Source: Gemmatimonadota bacterium (lineage in GTDB: Bacteria > Gemmatimonadota > Gemmatimonadetes > Gemmatimonadales > GWC2-71-9). From it: 64,000 bases of DNA. The translations under genes were made by a program, and so were the position numbers. The notes beneath the pieces were generated by a model. It saw nothing but the letters and a program-made list of their open reading frames with translations, did no database searches and had not been told where the DNA came from. The stretch covers positions 1 through 64,000 of the forward strand of contig QHUL01000055.1 in NCBI GenBank assembly GCA_003222115.1, given 5' to 3'. Shown here in pieces: positions 51,573 through 60,932 of this stretch; the first letter of the stretch is position 1, and the number at the start of each line of letters is the position of its first letter.

Positions 51573-53120
51573 TCAGGCATGCCGTTTCCAGTTCTGCGCC
51601 GCGAGCAGGCCGGCGAACCCAAGCGTGGCCAGGACGCACATCGTCCCCACCCAATCCCCCAGCCGCACGTACAGCGTGGTCACGTCGCTCGTGCGCAGGG
51701 TGGCGGCGACCGCCGTCTCCACCTCGAGTGCGGTGGTATCGTGGTAGCGGCCCAGCGGATCGACGGTGCCCGAGATCCCCGAGTTTGCCGCGCGTGCGAT
51801 GCCCATGCGGGTCTCGACGGCCCGCAGCACCAGGTGCGCGGCGTGCTGGTACGGCCCCGCGGTGCGGCCGTACCACGCGTCGTTCGTCACGTTGACGAGG
51901 AAGTCGGCACCCTGCCGCCGGTACGCCCGCGCGAGGTCCTCGAACACCGACTCGTAGCAGATCAGCACGCCGAATCGACCCATCGCGGTCGGGTACAGCG
52001 GCAGGCCGCGCCCCTTGCCGAAGCCGCCGAACCATTTGAGCCGGAACCACCGCGGGTCGAGGAACGGGACGCGCTCGACGATCGGCACGAGATAGTGTTT
52101 GTGGTAGACCAGGTAGGGGCGGCGATCGCCCGTCGCATCATAGAAGAACGCGGCGTTGTAGTAGTCGTAGGAGCGGTCGTCGTGAAACGTGGCGTCGAGA
52201 CCGCCGGTCAGGAGGGGCGTGCGCGTCTCGCGCGCACGGCGCGCCACGGCCGCGTCCCACTCGGGATGATCGATGAAGTAGCCCGGCACGGCGGCCTCGG
52301 GCCAGATCAGGAGATCGAGCCGCGCCGCTGCGTGGAGTCCCTCGGACAGGGCGAGCAGCCTGCCGAAGACGCTGTCCTGGCGGAGGCTATCCCACTTCTC
52401 GCGGTAGCCCTCGTTCGGCTGCACCAGTCCGACCACGCCGGCATCCCGCAGGGGCAGGGTCCGCATCCGCCACGTGCCGTAGCCGAGCGCGAGGAGAACA
52501 GTCCCCAGCACCGCGCCGATGCGGCCCACACCCCCACGCCCCCACGCCCCACGCCCTTCGATCAGCGCCTCGACGAGCATTACGTTGCACCATACCAGCC
52601 ACAGCGTCACCCCCCGGGCCCCGGCGAGATCGGCCCACTGCACCAGCACGGTCGCGCCGGCGAGCGACGTGCCGAGCCCGAGCCAGGGAAAGCGGATGTC
52701 GCCCTGATGTCCGATCGCCCAATCCACGGCGGTCCACGCGAGCGGCAGCACGAGCCATAAGGGGAGCTGCGGCAGCCGCAGCCGGACTTTCACCACAAGC
52801 CACCAGAGCCCCGCGTACCACAGGCCGTAGACGGCGATCGTGGCGACGTAGCCGAGCGCCGAGAGCGTCGTGAAGTGCCACAGCGCGACCACCAGCCAGT
52901 AGAGGACGACGCCCTGGGCCACGAAGCCGTACCAGAAGCCCCATCGCAACGCGAGCTGGGGGCTCCGTTCGCCCTCGCACCAGCGGAGCAGCAGCACCGC
53001 GGGCGCGACCGCGAAAAAACCGAGCAGGGGAAAGTGAAAGGGAGGATAGCTCAAGGCGAGCGCGACCGCGCCCACTCCGACGAGCCCCGCCGCCCGCCGC
53101 TCCGGGGAGAGGCGGATCAC
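51573..53120 (-). CDS. lnt: Apolipoprotein N-acyltransferase
   Basis: The 515-residue protein adds the third acyl chain to lipoproteins. It has N-terminal transmembrane helices (about residues 10-210) and a nitrilase domain. The triad is Glu in LLIWPEAAVPGY (about 273), Lys in HKHYLVPIVERVPF (about 340) and Cys in GVLICYESVFEDL (about 387), matching E. coli Lnt positions. A final helix (VLATLGFAGLLAAQ) closes the protein. Between helices, residues about 188-198 (GRGAWGRGGVGR) come from a G-rich tandem 7-8-bp array. It overlaps the oxidoreductase gene by 4 bp. Confidence 0.94.
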   Translation of the reverse strand: MIRLSPERRAAGLVGVGAVALALSYPPFHFPLLGFFAVAPAVLLLRWCEGERSPQLALRWGFWYGFVAQGVVLYWLVVALWHFTTLSALGYVATIAVYGLWYAGLWWLVVKVRLRLPQLPLWLVLPLAWTAVDWAIGHQGDIRFPWLGLGTSLAGATVLVQWADLAGARGVTLWLVWCNVMLVEALIEGRGAWGRGGVGRIGAVLGTVLLALGYGTWRMRTLPLRDAGVVGLVQPNEGYREKWDSLRQDSVFGRLLALSEGLHAAARLDLLIWPEAAVPGYFIDHPEWDAAVARRARETRTPLLTGGLDATFHDDRSYDYYNAAFFYDATGDRRPYLVYHKHYLVPIVERVPFLDPRWFRLKWFGGFGKGRGLPLYPTAMGRFGVLICYESVFEDLARAYRRQGADFLVNVTNDAWYGRTAGPYQHAAHLVLRAVETRMGIARAANSGISGTVDPLGRYHDTTALEVETAVAATLRTSDVTTLYVRLGDWVGTMCVLATLGFAGLLAAQNWKRHA

Positions 53121-54124
53121 AGCGCCACGTCGCGCCCTTCGTCCGCCGAGCGGTAGATCGCCTCCAGGACGCGGTGCAGGGCGAGCTGGTCACGCGGCGG
53201 CGGCGCGTTCACGTCTCCTTTGATGACGGCCAGGAAGTAGGTCCACTCGGCGCGGTAGGACTGTGCGAACGGCGTCTCCCGACCGCTCGCGCCGGTGGGC
53301 GTCACGTCCACCACGTTCCCGTGCACGTCCTTGAAGACGCGCAGCGGCTGGATGCTCGCCGACCCGTGCGGCCCGACCATGTCGAACCAGAAGCGCTCGG
53401 CTTCTCCCATGTGACGCCAGCTCACGTCGATCGCCAGCGACATGCCGTTCTCGCACACCACGAGCGCGGTCGCCATGTCCTCTACGCCGTCGCCACCTTG
53501 CCGGGTCATGTGCGCGGAGATGCGCCGCGCCGCCGGCCAGCCGGCGAGCCACAGGCCGAGGTCGAGCAGCTGCAGCCCGAGGTCGAGGAAGGCACCGCCA
53601 CCTGCCTCCTGACGGCGCACGCGCCAACCGGCCAACTGGCGGGGCGGCTGGAACGTGTACCAGCCGCTGCGGACCGCCTGCAGCGGGCCGATGTCGCCGC
53701 CGGCGAGGAAGCCGCGCACGGCTTGGACGTCGGAGCGAAAGCGATGGTTCATCCCGACCATCACGCGCTTGCCGTGCTTGTCGCTCGCCTGCAGCAGGCG
53801 CTCGACGCCTGGCAGCGTGAGCGCGAGCGGCCGCTCGCACAGCACGTGGGCCCCGGCCGCGAGCGCCGCCATGGCGTGGATCTCGTGCAGGTGATTGGGC
53901 GTGCAGATCACCACGGCGTCGACCGATGCGTAGCGCAGCACGTCCTCGATGTCGTCGTAGCTGTCCCGGACCTCGAAGTGGCCGGCGAGGCCGCGGGCCT
54001 TGGCGATGTCGTTGTCGCAGATCGCCACCACCTCGACCCCGGCCATCCGGCGCAGCGCCGGCAAGTGCGCGACCTGCGCGATGGCGCCCGCGCCGATCAC
54101 GCCGACGCGGATCGGGTCGGTCAT
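53117..54124 (-). CDS. Gfo/Idh/MocA family oxidoreductase
   Basis: The 335-residue protein has a Rossmann motif RVGVIGAGAIAQVAHLPALR (about residues 5-24), the EKP-equivalent region reading CERPLALTLPGVERLL (Glu-Arg-Pro in place of EKP), MVGMNHRFRSDVQAVRGFLA and GGGAFLDLGLQLLDLGLWLA, which carries the catalytic Asp and conserved Gly. The family reduces or oxidises sugar and inositol derivatives with NAD(P). The substrate is unknown. It is overlapped at both ends by neighbours (4 bp each), between a barrel protein and lnt. Confidence 0.88.
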   Translation of the reverse strand: MTDPIRVGVIGAGAIAQVAHLPALRRMAGVEVVAICDNDIAKARGLAGHFEVRDSYDDIEDVLRYASVDAVVICTPNHLHEIHAMAALAAGAHVLCERPLALTLPGVERLLQASDKHGKRVMVGMNHRFRSDVQAVRGFLAGGDIGPLQAVRSGWYTFQPPRQLAGWRVRRQEAGGGAFLDLGLQLLDLGLWLAGWPAARRISAHMTRQGGDGVEDMATALVVCENGMSLAIDVSWRHMGEAERFWFDMVGPHGSASIQPLRVFKDVHGNVVDVTPTGASGRETPFAQSYRAEWTYFLAVIKGDVNAPPPRDQLALHRVLEAIYRSADEGRDVAL

Positions 54125-54825
54125 CCCCCCTTCCCCCTTCCCCCCGCCCCGGCCCAGCGATACATGACCCCCGCGCGCAGGCTCAGCGTCGAGAGCCCGC
54201 TCGCCACCACGCCTCGGCCATCCAGGGTGAGGCGCCAGCGATTCCCGCCGACCTCGGCCCCCAGCGTCCCGTTCAGCCCCGCGGTGAAACCGTTCAACGC
54301 ATCCTGAACGAACGTCCCGTTGATCGAGGGGCCGCTGCCGTGGCGCAGGTGGATGCCCAGTCCCACCCCGAGATAAGCCGTGACGGTGCGGCCCTGGGGC
54401 ATCACGTACTGGAGGTCGAGGTCACCGGTTACATCGCTCCAGGTGATGCGGCCCAGCTGGATGGTGTAGTCCGCCGTCGGGTCGACGATGACGCTCTTCA
54501 GCCGGTCCTCGAAGCGGCGCCGCGCCTCGGCGCTGAGCTCGCTCTGGAAGTACGAGAGCCCGAGGAGCACGCGCAGCCGCGGCGCCACGAAGCCATAGTC
54601 CAGCCGCACACCGCCCGCCGTGGTGCCCCTGATCTGGTCGCCTCCGAGCGGGCCCAGGTCGAGCTGGATGGCGCTGGGCTTGAGGTTGTCGGAGGAGAAC
54701 TTCTCGAGCACCGCTTGGGCGGTCAGGCGGTCAGGCGGATAGGCGGTTAGGAGCGACGCCGCACAAGCGGCCGTCCTGACCGCCCAACCGGCCAACCGGC
54801 TAACCGGCCTAGTAGAGGCGTGCAA
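54121..54825 (-). CDS. Putative outer-membrane barrel protein, signal peptide encoded by a repeat
   Basis: The frame opens at TTG 54825 and gives 234 residues. The mature part from about residue 38 (VLEKFSSDNLKPSAIQLDLG) has alternating strands such as VRLDYGFVAPRLRVLLGLSY, DLDLQYVMPQGRTVTAYLG and RAGVMYRWAG, an 8-strand-like outer-membrane barrel. The signal peptide region (LAGWAVRTAACAASLLTAY, ending LTAQA) is translated from the octamer repeat array 54718-54808, and no other in-frame start lies before the mature domain except GTG near 54711. The spoIID stop lies 16 bp inside its 5' end. Function unknown. Confidence 0.65.
   Translation of the reverse strand: MHASTRPVSRLAGWAVRTAACAASLLTAYPPDRLTAQAVLEKFSSDNLKPSAIQLDLGPLGGDQIRGTTAGGVRLDYGFVAPRLRVLLGLSYFQSELSAEARRRFEDRLKSVIVDPTADYTIQLGRITWSDVTGDLDLQYVMPQGRTVTAYLGVGLGIHLRHGSGPSINGTFVQDALNGFTAGLNGTLGAEVGGNRWRLTLDGRGVVASGLSTLSLRAGVMYRWAGAGGRGKGG
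54718..54808. repeat. Inverted octamer-array element at the spoIID 3' end
   Basis: The left arm (54718-54752) has tandem 8-bp units GGCGGTCA, GGCGGTCA, GGCGGATA, GGCGGTTA, and the right arm (54774-54808) has complementary units based on ACCGGCCA and ACCGGCTA. The core is about 21 bp. The arms are imperfectly complementary. The element abuts the spoIID stop and is translated as the signal peptide of the next gene. Confidence 0.75.
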
Positions 54826-56047
54826 CGGTCGTCCCTGGGAAGTAGGTCGCGAGAATGCCGCGATAGTCCTGGCCCGCCCGCGCGCGCCCTATCGCGCCCC
54901 ACTGGCACAGCCCGACGCCGTGCCCCCACCCGGCACCTGCCGCGACCAGGCGGGCGATCTGGCCGCCGTCCTTGGTCACCGACAGCTGGAACGCCGCGCT
55001 GCCGAGCTGGCGATTGATCTCGGGGCGCAGCACCGAGCGCACGTCCTGTTCCGGCACGCGCACCTCGCCGCGCTCGAACACGATGCGCAGCTCACTCACC
55101 CGGCCCGACTGGCTGGTGCGGCTGACCTCGACGTCGGTGACGCGCTGCAAGCCGTCCCCGCCCACGTTCATCACCGCCGGCAGCGTCCGCGACAATATAG
55201 CGCGCAGCTTGGTCGCGTCCCACTCCTCACGCCAGCGGAAGCGTGGCGAGATGTCGCAGTAGTAGCCGCCGCTCCGTTCGTCGGACACCGGTCGCAGATA
55301 GGGTCGACCGCCCGTGGTCTTGAACGCCTCCTCCAGGCTCGCCGTGCGGAAGCCGCACGTGGAGTGGAAGTACGCGTCGATGAGCTCGCCGCGGTACTGC
55401 AGAACTTCGCCGGCCGTGGCGCGCAGCGCCTCCCACACGGCCGGCGTCTCGGCCGCCACGCCGCGGTACACCTGATCGCGGATGTCCGCCCACGCGTCGA
55501 AGCCCAGCGTCTCCCAGCGGCCGCGATTCTTGAGGGCGAACGTGCGCGACACCACGGCCTGCGCCAGCATCGCCTGCCGCTCGTCCGGCCGCCGCGGTCC
55601 CAGCTCTTCCCCGATCACGCCGGCGAGATAGGCCTCGACCGGCACGCGGTTCATGAGGGTGAGCCCCGACGCGTCGCGCACCACGTTCAAGCGGCCGCGA
55701 TAGCGCCGGCCCTCGGCCATCGCGAACTGATTCTCGGTGACGTTGACGGCGGAGATGCCGCGGTGCGGCTCGCCCTGGGAGCCGTCCGGCTGCACCAGGC
55801 GCAGCCCCGCGCTGTCCGCCAGGACCGTCCAGCGCGCGCTCGGGGGGATCGACCCGATGGGCCGGCCGGTGGCGTCGTCGGTGAGGAACAGCTCCCCGTC
55901 GCCTCCCAGGGCGAGGCTTCCCACGCCGGCCACGATTCCCACGCGCAGCTCGGGTTCGGCGCCGGGGGCGAGCGGCTGGGGCCGCGCGCACGCCGCCGCC
56001 GCGAGGAGGAGGAAGCTAACGGGGACGCGCTGCGGCGAGCGCCGCAT
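54809..56047 (-). CDS. SpoIID/LytB-like lipoprotein
   Basis: The start at ATG 56047 gives 412 residues with a lipoprotein signal, [17 protein letters not shown] (Cys about 19). It overlaps hemL by 32 bp. The SpoIID domain includes [60 protein letters not shown] and the C-terminal [20 protein letters not shown] and [14 protein letters not shown]. In sporulating bacteria SpoIID is a lytic transglycosylase acting on denuded glycans; homologues in non-sporulating bacteria include amidase enhancers. Denuded glycan is also the SPOR ligand. Confidence 0.9.
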   Translation of the reverse strand: MRRSPQRVPVSFLLLAAAACARPQPLAPGAEPELRVGIVAGVGSLALGGDGELFLTDDATGRPIGSIPPSARWTVLADSAGLRLVQPDGSQGEPHRGISAVNVTENQFAMAEGRRYRGRLNVVRDASGLTLMNRVPVEAYLAGVIGEELGPRRPDERQAMLAQAVVSRTFALKNRGRWETLGFDAWADIRDQVYRGVAAETPAVWEALRATAGEVLQYRGELIDAYFHSTCGFRTASLEEAFKTTGGRPYLRPVSDERSGGYYCDISPRFRWREEWDATKLRAILSRTLPAVMNVGGDGLQRVTDVEVSRTSQSGRVSELRIVFERGEVRVPEQDVRSVLRPEINRQLGSAAFQLSVTKDGGQIARLVAAGAGWGHGVGLCQWGAIGRARAGQDYRGILATYFPGTTVARLY

Positions 56048-57302
56048 CGAGCTGCGCGATGGAGAAGTCGATGTCCGCATCCGTGTGCGCGCTGGAGACG
56101 AATCCGGCCTCGAAGGCCGAGGGAGCGAGGTACACGCCGCGTTCGAGCGCTGCGCGGTGCCAGCGGGCGTACAGCGCCGCGTCCGCGCGCTTCGCCTCGG
56201 CGAAGTTGCGGACCGGCCCGCCCGTGAAGTAGGCGCCCCACATCGAGCCCGCGTGGCCCGCGCTCAGAGCCACGCCGTAGCGCCGCGCCGCGTCCCCTAT
56301 ACCCGCCACCAGCCGGGCGGTTCGGCGCTCCAGCGTCTCGTAGAAGCCGGGCCGCTCGGTCTCGAGCAGCGTCGCGAGGCCGGCGGCCATCGTCACCGGA
56401 TTGCCGGCGAGCGTACCCGCCTGATACACGGGTCCCTCGGGCGCGACGAGTCGCATCAGCTCCGCGCGCCCGCCGTACGCGCCGACCGGCATCCCGCCCC
56501 CGACGATCTTGCCGAGCGTCGTGAGATCGGGCCGCACGCCCAGCCGCGCCTGCGCGCCGCCCGGCGCGACGCGGAACCCCGTCATCACCTCGTCGAAGAT
56601 CAAGAGCGCCCCGGCCGCGTCGCACAGGGCGCGCAGCGTCGCGTGAAAGCCGGGCTCGGGGGCAATGAACCCGGCGTTGCCAACGTAGGGCTCCACGATG
56701 ACGGCGGCGATCTCCGCCCCGCGCCGCCGAAATACGTCCTCCACCGCCGCCGCGTCGTTGAAGGGCGCGGTCACGGTGAGCTCGGCCAGCGCTCGCGGCA
56801 CGCCCGGGCTGTCCGGCAGGCCGAGCGTGGCGACGCCGCTTCCCGCCCGCACGAGGAAGCCGTCCGCGTGGCCGTGGTAACAGCCCTCGAACTTGAGAAC
56901 GAGATCTCGCCGCGTCGCCGCCCGGGCCACGCGCACCGCGGCCATCGTCGCCTCGGTGCCCGAGCTCACGAATCGCACCATCTCGACCGAGGGCATCCGC
57001 CGGCACACCGCTTCGGCGAGCCGCACCTCGCCTTCGCAGGGCGCCCCGTAGCTCCACCCCCGCTCCGCCGCCTCCCGCACGGCCGCCAGCACCGCCGGGT
57101 GCGCGTGCCCGAGAATGAGCGGACCCCAGGAGCACACGTAGTCCACGTAGCTCTTCCCGTCCGCGTCCGTGAGCCGGCAGCCAGCGGCGCGGGTCACGAA
57201 AAAGGGCGTCCCGCCCACCGCCCGGAACGCCCGAACCGGAGAGCTGACGCCGCCGGGCATCAGCTGCTTGGCCCGGTCGAACAGCTCGCCGGACCGGCTC
57301 AC
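56016..57302 (-). CDS. hemL: Glutamate-1-semialdehyde 2,1-aminomutase
   Basis: The PLP enzyme converts glutamate 1-semialdehyde into 5-aminolevulinate for haem synthesis. GTG 57302 overlaps the rimO stop; 428 residues. Conserved segments are [80 protein letters not shown] and the PLP lysine in [18 protein letters not shown] (about residue 264). Length and motifs are normal. Its 3' end overlaps the SpoIID-like gene. Confidence 0.96.
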   Translation of the reverse strand: MSRSGELFDRAKQLMPGGVSSPVRAFRAVGGTPFFVTRAAGCRLTDADGKSYVDYVCSWGPLILGHAHPAVLAAVREAAERGWSYGAPCEGEVRLAEAVCRRMPSVEMVRFVSSGTEATMAAVRVARAATRRDLVLKFEGCYHGHADGFLVRAGSGVATLGLPDSPGVPRALAELTVTAPFNDAAAVEDVFRRRGAEIAAVIVEPYVGNAGFIAPEPGFHATLRALCDAAGALLIFDEVMTGFRVAPGGAQARLGVRPDLTTLGKIVGGGMPVGAYGGRAELMRLVAPEGPVYQAGTLAGNPVTMAAGLATLLETERPGFYETLERRTARLVAGIGDAARRYGVALSAGHAGSMWGAYFTGGPVRNFAEAKRADAALYARWHRAALERGVYLAPSAFEAGFVSSAHTDADIDFSIAQLDAALAAARPR

Positions 57303-58636
57303 GTCAGCGCGACCGCCCGGAAATCGTAGTCCTCGCTCTCGGCGAGCCGCGCCCGCACGAAGGTCCCGGCCACGGCCCAGCCGCCCTGCGACACGTAGGT
57401 GACGCCGTCCACGTCGTCCGCCTGCCACTGCACGCGGCCCACGTGCGTCGCGCCCCCCCCCGCGCCGCCGTCCAGCGGATCGGCCAGCCCGTCGATCAGG
57501 ACTTCGACCTCGCGCCCCACGAACCGCGCCAGCCGCTCCGCGGAGATCGCCCGCTGCACCTCGAGCAGCTCCTCGAGGCGTTCTCGCTTGACCGCGTCGG
57601 GCACGTCGTCGGGATACTGCACGGCCCGCGTCCCCTCCTGCGGCGAATAGGCGAACCCGCCCAGCCGGTCGAACTGCGCCTCTTCGAGAAAGCCGATCAG
57701 CTCCCGGAAATCGTGTTCCGTCTCCCCCGGGAATCCCACGAGACAGGTCGTTCTGATCGCCAGGTCCGGAATCGCCCCGCGCAGCCACGCCAGCTTCTCG
57801 GCGATGGTGCGGCGGCGCTCCGGGCGCCGCATCCGCTCGAGCATGCGGTCGCTCGCGTGCTGGATCGGCATATCGATGTAGGGCACGATGCGGGGCTCGC
57901 GCGCGATCAGCTCGACCAGCCGCTGGCTGAGCCCGGCCGAGTAGACGTACAAGAGGCGGTACCAGGGCACGGACGTGTCCGCGAGCAGCGCCTCGAGCAG
58001 GTCCGGCAGCTTGGGACCATCAGATCCCAGGTCGCGCCCGTAATGGCCCAGGTCCTGCGCCACGAGGTTGATCTCCTTCGCTCCCTGGGCCTCGAGCTGC
58101 TGCGCTTCGCGCACCACGCGCGCCAGCGGCTCCGAGCGGTGTTTCCCGCGCATCAGCGGGATCGCGCAGAAAGCGCACGTATGGTCGCAGCCCTCGGAGA
58201 TCTTGAGGTAGCGGACGTGCGGTGAGTCGCCCCAATACGAGCGAAACTCCCGGACCCCGGGATGCTCTGCGATCGGGTCGCGTAGCAACCCCCGCTCTGC
58301 GAGCTCGGGGACCAGGCGGTGCAGGTCCGAAAAGCCGAGGAACAGGTCTACCTCGGGGATCTCCTCTTTGAGCTCTTTCTCGTAGCGTTGCACCAAGCAT
58401 CCGACCGCCACGACGGCCTTGACGGCGCCGTCGGCTTTCAGCTTAGCGGCGGCGAGCATGGCATCGATGGACTCGCGTTTGGCGGCATCGATGAAGCCGC
58501 AGGTGTTGACGAGGATGACGTCGGCGCGCGGCAGGTCGGGCGTCACGACGGCGCCGTGGCCTACGAGCTCGGCGACCAGCCGCTCGGAGTCGACCGTCGC
58601 CTTGTCGCAGCCGAGCGAGATGACGCCCAGCTTCAT
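57299..58636 (-). CDS. rimO: Ribosomal protein uS12 methylthiotransferase RimO
   Basis: This 445-residue radical-SAM enzyme methylthiolates Asp of uS12. The N-terminal MTTase domain holds [20 protein letters not shown] and [17 protein letters not shown], with Cys residues for the auxiliary Fe-S cluster. The radical-SAM triad is in [19 protein letters not shown] (CxxxCxxC), followed by [16 protein letters not shown] and [22 protein letters not shown]-terminal TRAM domain ends the protein. ATG 58636 overlaps the yajQ stop, and its stop overlaps hemL. Confidence 0.95.
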   Translation of the reverse strand: MKLGVISLGCDKATVDSERLVAELVGHGAVVTPDLPRADVILVNTCGFIDAAKRESIDAMLAAAKLKADGAVKAVVAVGCLVQRYEKELKEEIPEVDLFLGFSDLHRLVPELAERGLLRDPIAEHPGVREFRSYWGDSPHVRYLKISEGCDHTCAFCAIPLMRGKHRSEPLARVVREAQQLEAQGAKEINLVAQDLGHYGRDLGSDGPKLPDLLEALLADTSVPWYRLLYVYSAGLSQRLVELIAREPRIVPYIDMPIQHASDRMLERMRRPERRRTIAEKLAWLRGAIPDLAIRTTCLVGFPGETEHDFRELIGFLEEAQFDRLGGFAYSPQEGTRAVQYPDDVPDAVKRERLEELLEVQRAISAERLARFVGREVEVLIDGLADPLDGGAGGGATHVGRVQWQADDVDGVTYVSQGGWAVAGTFVRARLAESEDYDFRAVALT

Positions 58637-59136
58637 CCGCGGTAGTTCCCGAACTTGAGCTCGAGCCCGAAGTCCTGGGACCGCAGGAACGCCATCACTT
58701 CCTGCAGCTCGTCCTTGGAGGGCGATTGCACTCGGATCTCCTGGCCCTGGATCGAGGCCTGCGTCTTCTTGAACTTCCGGTCCTTGATCGCCTTGACGAT
58801 CGCCTTGCTCTTCTCCTGCGGGATCCCCTGGGTGAGCTTGATCTCGCGCCGTACCGTGTCGTTCGCCGCCGTCGTGACGGCCCCCAGCTCGAGGTTCTTC
58901 ACCGGCACCCCACGCTTGATGAGCTTCGACTGCAGCACGTCGAACAGCGCTTTCATCTTGAAATCGTCGTCGGCGACGAGCGTGAGGGCGGCCGTCGTGC
59001 GGTCGAACGCGATCGCGCACTTCGAGCCCTTGAAGTCGTAACGCTGGGCCACTTCCTTCGTGGCCTGATTCACGGCGTTGTCGACTTCTTGGAGATCGGC
59101 GCCCGTGGAGACGTCGAACGAGGCAAGACCAGGCAT
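58633..59136 (-). CDS. yajQ: YajQ family cyclic di-GMP / nucleotide-binding protein
   Basis: The 167-residue protein starts MPGLASFDVSTGADLQEVDN with the conserved AVNQATKEVAQRYDFKGSKC and continues LTLVADDDFKMKALFDVLQS and the end [22 protein letters not shown]-like segment (read here as EVMAFLRSQDFGLELKF). YajQ proteins bind RNA, nucleotides or cyclic di-GMP and act as regulators. ATG 59136 lies about 9 bp from a TATATT -10, so its mRNA may be nearly leaderless. Confidence 0.93.
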   Translation of the reverse strand: MPGLASFDVSTGADLQEVDNAVNQATKEVAQRYDFKGSKCAIAFDRTTAALTLVADDDFKMKALFDVLQSKLIKRGVPVKNLELGAVTTAANDTVRREIKLTQGIPQEKSKAIVKAIKDRKFKKTQASIQGQEIRVQSPSKDELQEVMAFLRSQDFGLELKFGNYRG

Positions 59137-59144
59137 GGGGCGGG

Positions 59145-59150
59145 AATATA
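59145..59150 (-). promoter_or_regulatory. Putative -10 element of yajQ
   Basis: Minus-strand TATATT in the context GTCTATATT lies 8 bp upstream of the yajQ ATG. No matching -35 is seen, because the upstream sequence is the heptamer repeat array; the assignment rests on the shared GTCTATnTT context. Confidence 0.35.
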
Positions 59151-59153
59151 GAC

Positions 59154-59240
59154 GTGGGGAGTGGGGAGTGGGGAGTGGTACCTGACGGCGCGATCGACGA
59201 CTCCGGTGCGCACCGGGAAGTACCACTCCCCACTCCCCAC
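59154..59240. repeat. Inverted heptamer-array element between rpoD and yajQ
   Basis: A perfect 21-bp inverted repeat (59161-59181 and 59220-59240) built of GTGGGGA / TCCCCAC units ends in GGTAC next to a 38-bp core. An extra heptamer lengthens the left arm to 59154. Read as RNA from rpoD it would form a very stable hairpin about 11 bp after the rpoD stop, and could block readthrough into yajQ. Confidence 0.85.
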
Positions 59241-59251
59241 GCAGTTTGTAG

Positions 59252-60109
59252 TTAGAAGAGGAAGCTCTCCAGCGCCCGGGCTCTCGAGACGTGACGCAGC
59301 CGAGCCAGCGCCTTTTCCTTGATCTGGCGGACCCGCTCGCGCGTGATGCCCAGCAGCGAGCCGATCTCTTCGAGGGTCATCGGCTCCTGCCCTTCGAGGC
59401 CGAAGTAGAGCCGCAGGATCTTCGCCTCGCGGTCCTTGAGCGTCGCGAGCACTTCCTCGATCGACTCGGTGAGGGCGTGCTCGAAGATCTCGTCGTCGGG
59501 ACCGGGGTTCTGGGTGTCGGGCAGGTAGTCGAGCAGCTTGTTGTCCTCGCCCGGGGTGAGGGGGGCGTCGAGCGAGAGGTGCGCCTGCGAGATGGAGAGC
59601 GTCTTCGCGACTTCCTCCTGGGAGATGTCCATCCCCTCCGCGATCTCCTCGACGGTGGGCTCGCGGCCCAGCTCCTGGAGCAGCGAGGCGGAGCGCTTGC
59701 CGATGCGGTGCAGCGTGCCCGCCCGGTTCAGCGGGACGCGCACGATGCGCGACTGTTCCGCCAGTGCCTGCAGGATCGCCTGCCGGATCCACCACACGGC
59801 GTACGAGATGAACTTGATCCCTTTGGTCTCGTCGAACTTGTGGGCGGCGCGGATCAGGCCGAGGTTCCCCTCATTGATCAAGTCCGACAGCGACACGCCC
59901 TGGTTCTGGTACTTCTTCGCGACCGAGACCACGAATCGGAGATTGGAGCGTACCAGCTTGTCGAGCGCCTCGGGGTCGCTCAGCTTGATGCGCTGGGCGA
60001 GCGTCACCTCCTCCTCCCGCGTGATGAGCGGGTACTGACTGATCTCGCGCAGGTACTGGTCGAGCGACCCCTCGTCGAACGAGGCCCGTTTCGCCGTATT
60101 CAGATGCAT
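59252..60109 (-). CDS. rpoD: Primary-type sigma-70 factor, short Bacteroidetes-like form
   Basis: The 285-residue sigma factor lacks region 1.1. It starts with region 1.2 (SFDEGSLDQYLREISQYPLI), followed by region 2 (NLRFVVSVAKKYQNQGVSLS, LINEGNLGLIRAAHKFDETK, FISYAVWWIRQAILQALAEQ), region 3 (RIVRVPLNRAGTLHRIGKRS) and region 4 (LEGQEPMTLEEIGSLLGITR, ERVRQIKEKALARLRHVSR). This layout and the NQG and WWIRQ words resemble the 285-290 aa RpoD of Bacteroidetes, although RpoS-like group 2 factors look similar. An unusual -10 preference would fit the GTCTATnTT motif seen here. Confidence 0.9.
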   Translation of the reverse strand: MHLNTAKRASFDEGSLDQYLREISQYPLITREEEVTLAQRIKLSDPEALDKLVRSNLRFVVSVAKKYQNQGVSLSDLINEGNLGLIRAAHKFDETKGIKFISYAVWWIRQAILQALAEQSRIVRVPLNRAGTLHRIGKRSASLLQELGREPTVEEIAEGMDISQEEVAKTLSISQAHLSLDAPLTPGEDNKLLDYLPDTQNPGPDDEIFEHALTESIEEVLATLKDREAKILRLYFGLEGQEPMTLEEIGSLLGITRERVRQIKEKALARLRHVSRARALESFLF

Positions 60110-60148
60110 GGCGTGGTCACTCCTCCAAGCAGGTACGACGCCGCACGC

Positions 60149-60922
60149 TCACCGGATCAACGCGCCCAGCCGGCTCCAGCGAATGTCCTTCAACCACGGG
60201 AAGGCATCACGCGCTTCCCGATCGTAGCTGAAATAGACGACCAGCGGCCGCCCCTTCACCGCGGTCGCGTCCACGAACCCCCAGTAGCGCGAATCGAGCG
60301 AGTTGTCGCGGTTGTCGCCCAGCACGAAATACTTGTCGCGCGGGACGACCAGTGGACCCCAGGTGTCGCGCGTCGGGCGATACTGCCCCCGCCCCTCCGC
60401 GGACGCCCCGGCCAGGTACTCGCGCTGCCAGGTGAACTCGGGATCGTACAGGTTGCGGCCGGGATCCGTGCGCTGGGCGTACGGCTCGACCAGGGCGCCG
60501 CCGTTCACCCGGACCTCCCCGCCGCGCATCTCGACCGTGTCGCCCGGCGCCCCGATCACGCGCTTCACGAAGTTCTGCTCGGGGTTCTTGGGATAGGCGA
60601 ACACGATGATGTCGCCGCGGCGCGGCGTCTCGAACCCCGGCAGCCGTGCGTGGGTCCCCGGTATCGTGGCCCCGTAGACCGCCTTGTTGACAAACAGGAA
60701 GTCACCCGCGAGCAGCGTACGCTCCATGCTGCCCGACGGGATTTGAAATGCTTCGAGGAGGAAGGTCTTGATAACGAGGAAGAGGACGAACGCCATACCC
60801 AGCGACCGCATCCAGCTGTCGAACCAGCGGGCGAGCCTCGAGCGGCGTTTCTCGGGGGGGGCGAAGGGAACCGGCGCGACGTGCGCCCCCGACCCTCCGC
60901 GGGGAGCCCCCACATGATGCAT
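60149..60922 (-). CDS. lepB: Signal peptidase I
   Basis: The 257-residue membrane protease starts at ATG 60922. One helix (SLGMAFVLFLVIKTFLLEAF) precedes the catalytic Ser in QIPSGSMERTLLAGDFLFVN (about residue 64). Box C/D holds GDIIVFAYPKNPEQNFVKRV with the Lys base in FVKRVIGAPGD, and box E is YFVLGDNRDNSLDSRYWGFV. It removes signal peptides from exported proteins, many of which are encoded in this window. About 55 residues between box D and box E are an insertion common in large bacterial LepB forms. Confidence 0.95.
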   Translation of the reverse strand: MHHVGAPRGGSGAHVAPVPFAPPEKRRSRLARWFDSWMRSLGMAFVLFLVIKTFLLEAFQIPSGSMERTLLAGDFLFVNKAVYGATIPGTHARLPGFETPRRGDIIVFAYPKNPEQNFVKRVIGAPGDTVEMRGGEVRVNGGALVEPYAQRTDPGRNLYDPEFTWQREYLAGASAEGRGQYRPTRDTWGPLVVPRDKYFVLGDNRDNSLDSRYWGFVDATAVKGRPLVVYFSYDREARDAFPWLKDIRWSRLGALIR

Positions 60923-60932
60923 AGCTCTTACT

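Noticed and set aside
59252-60109. Calling the sigma factor RpoS because of its length
   Set aside because: The N-terminal region and central words match the short Bacteroidetes RpoD form better; the group 2 alternative is kept only as a caveat.
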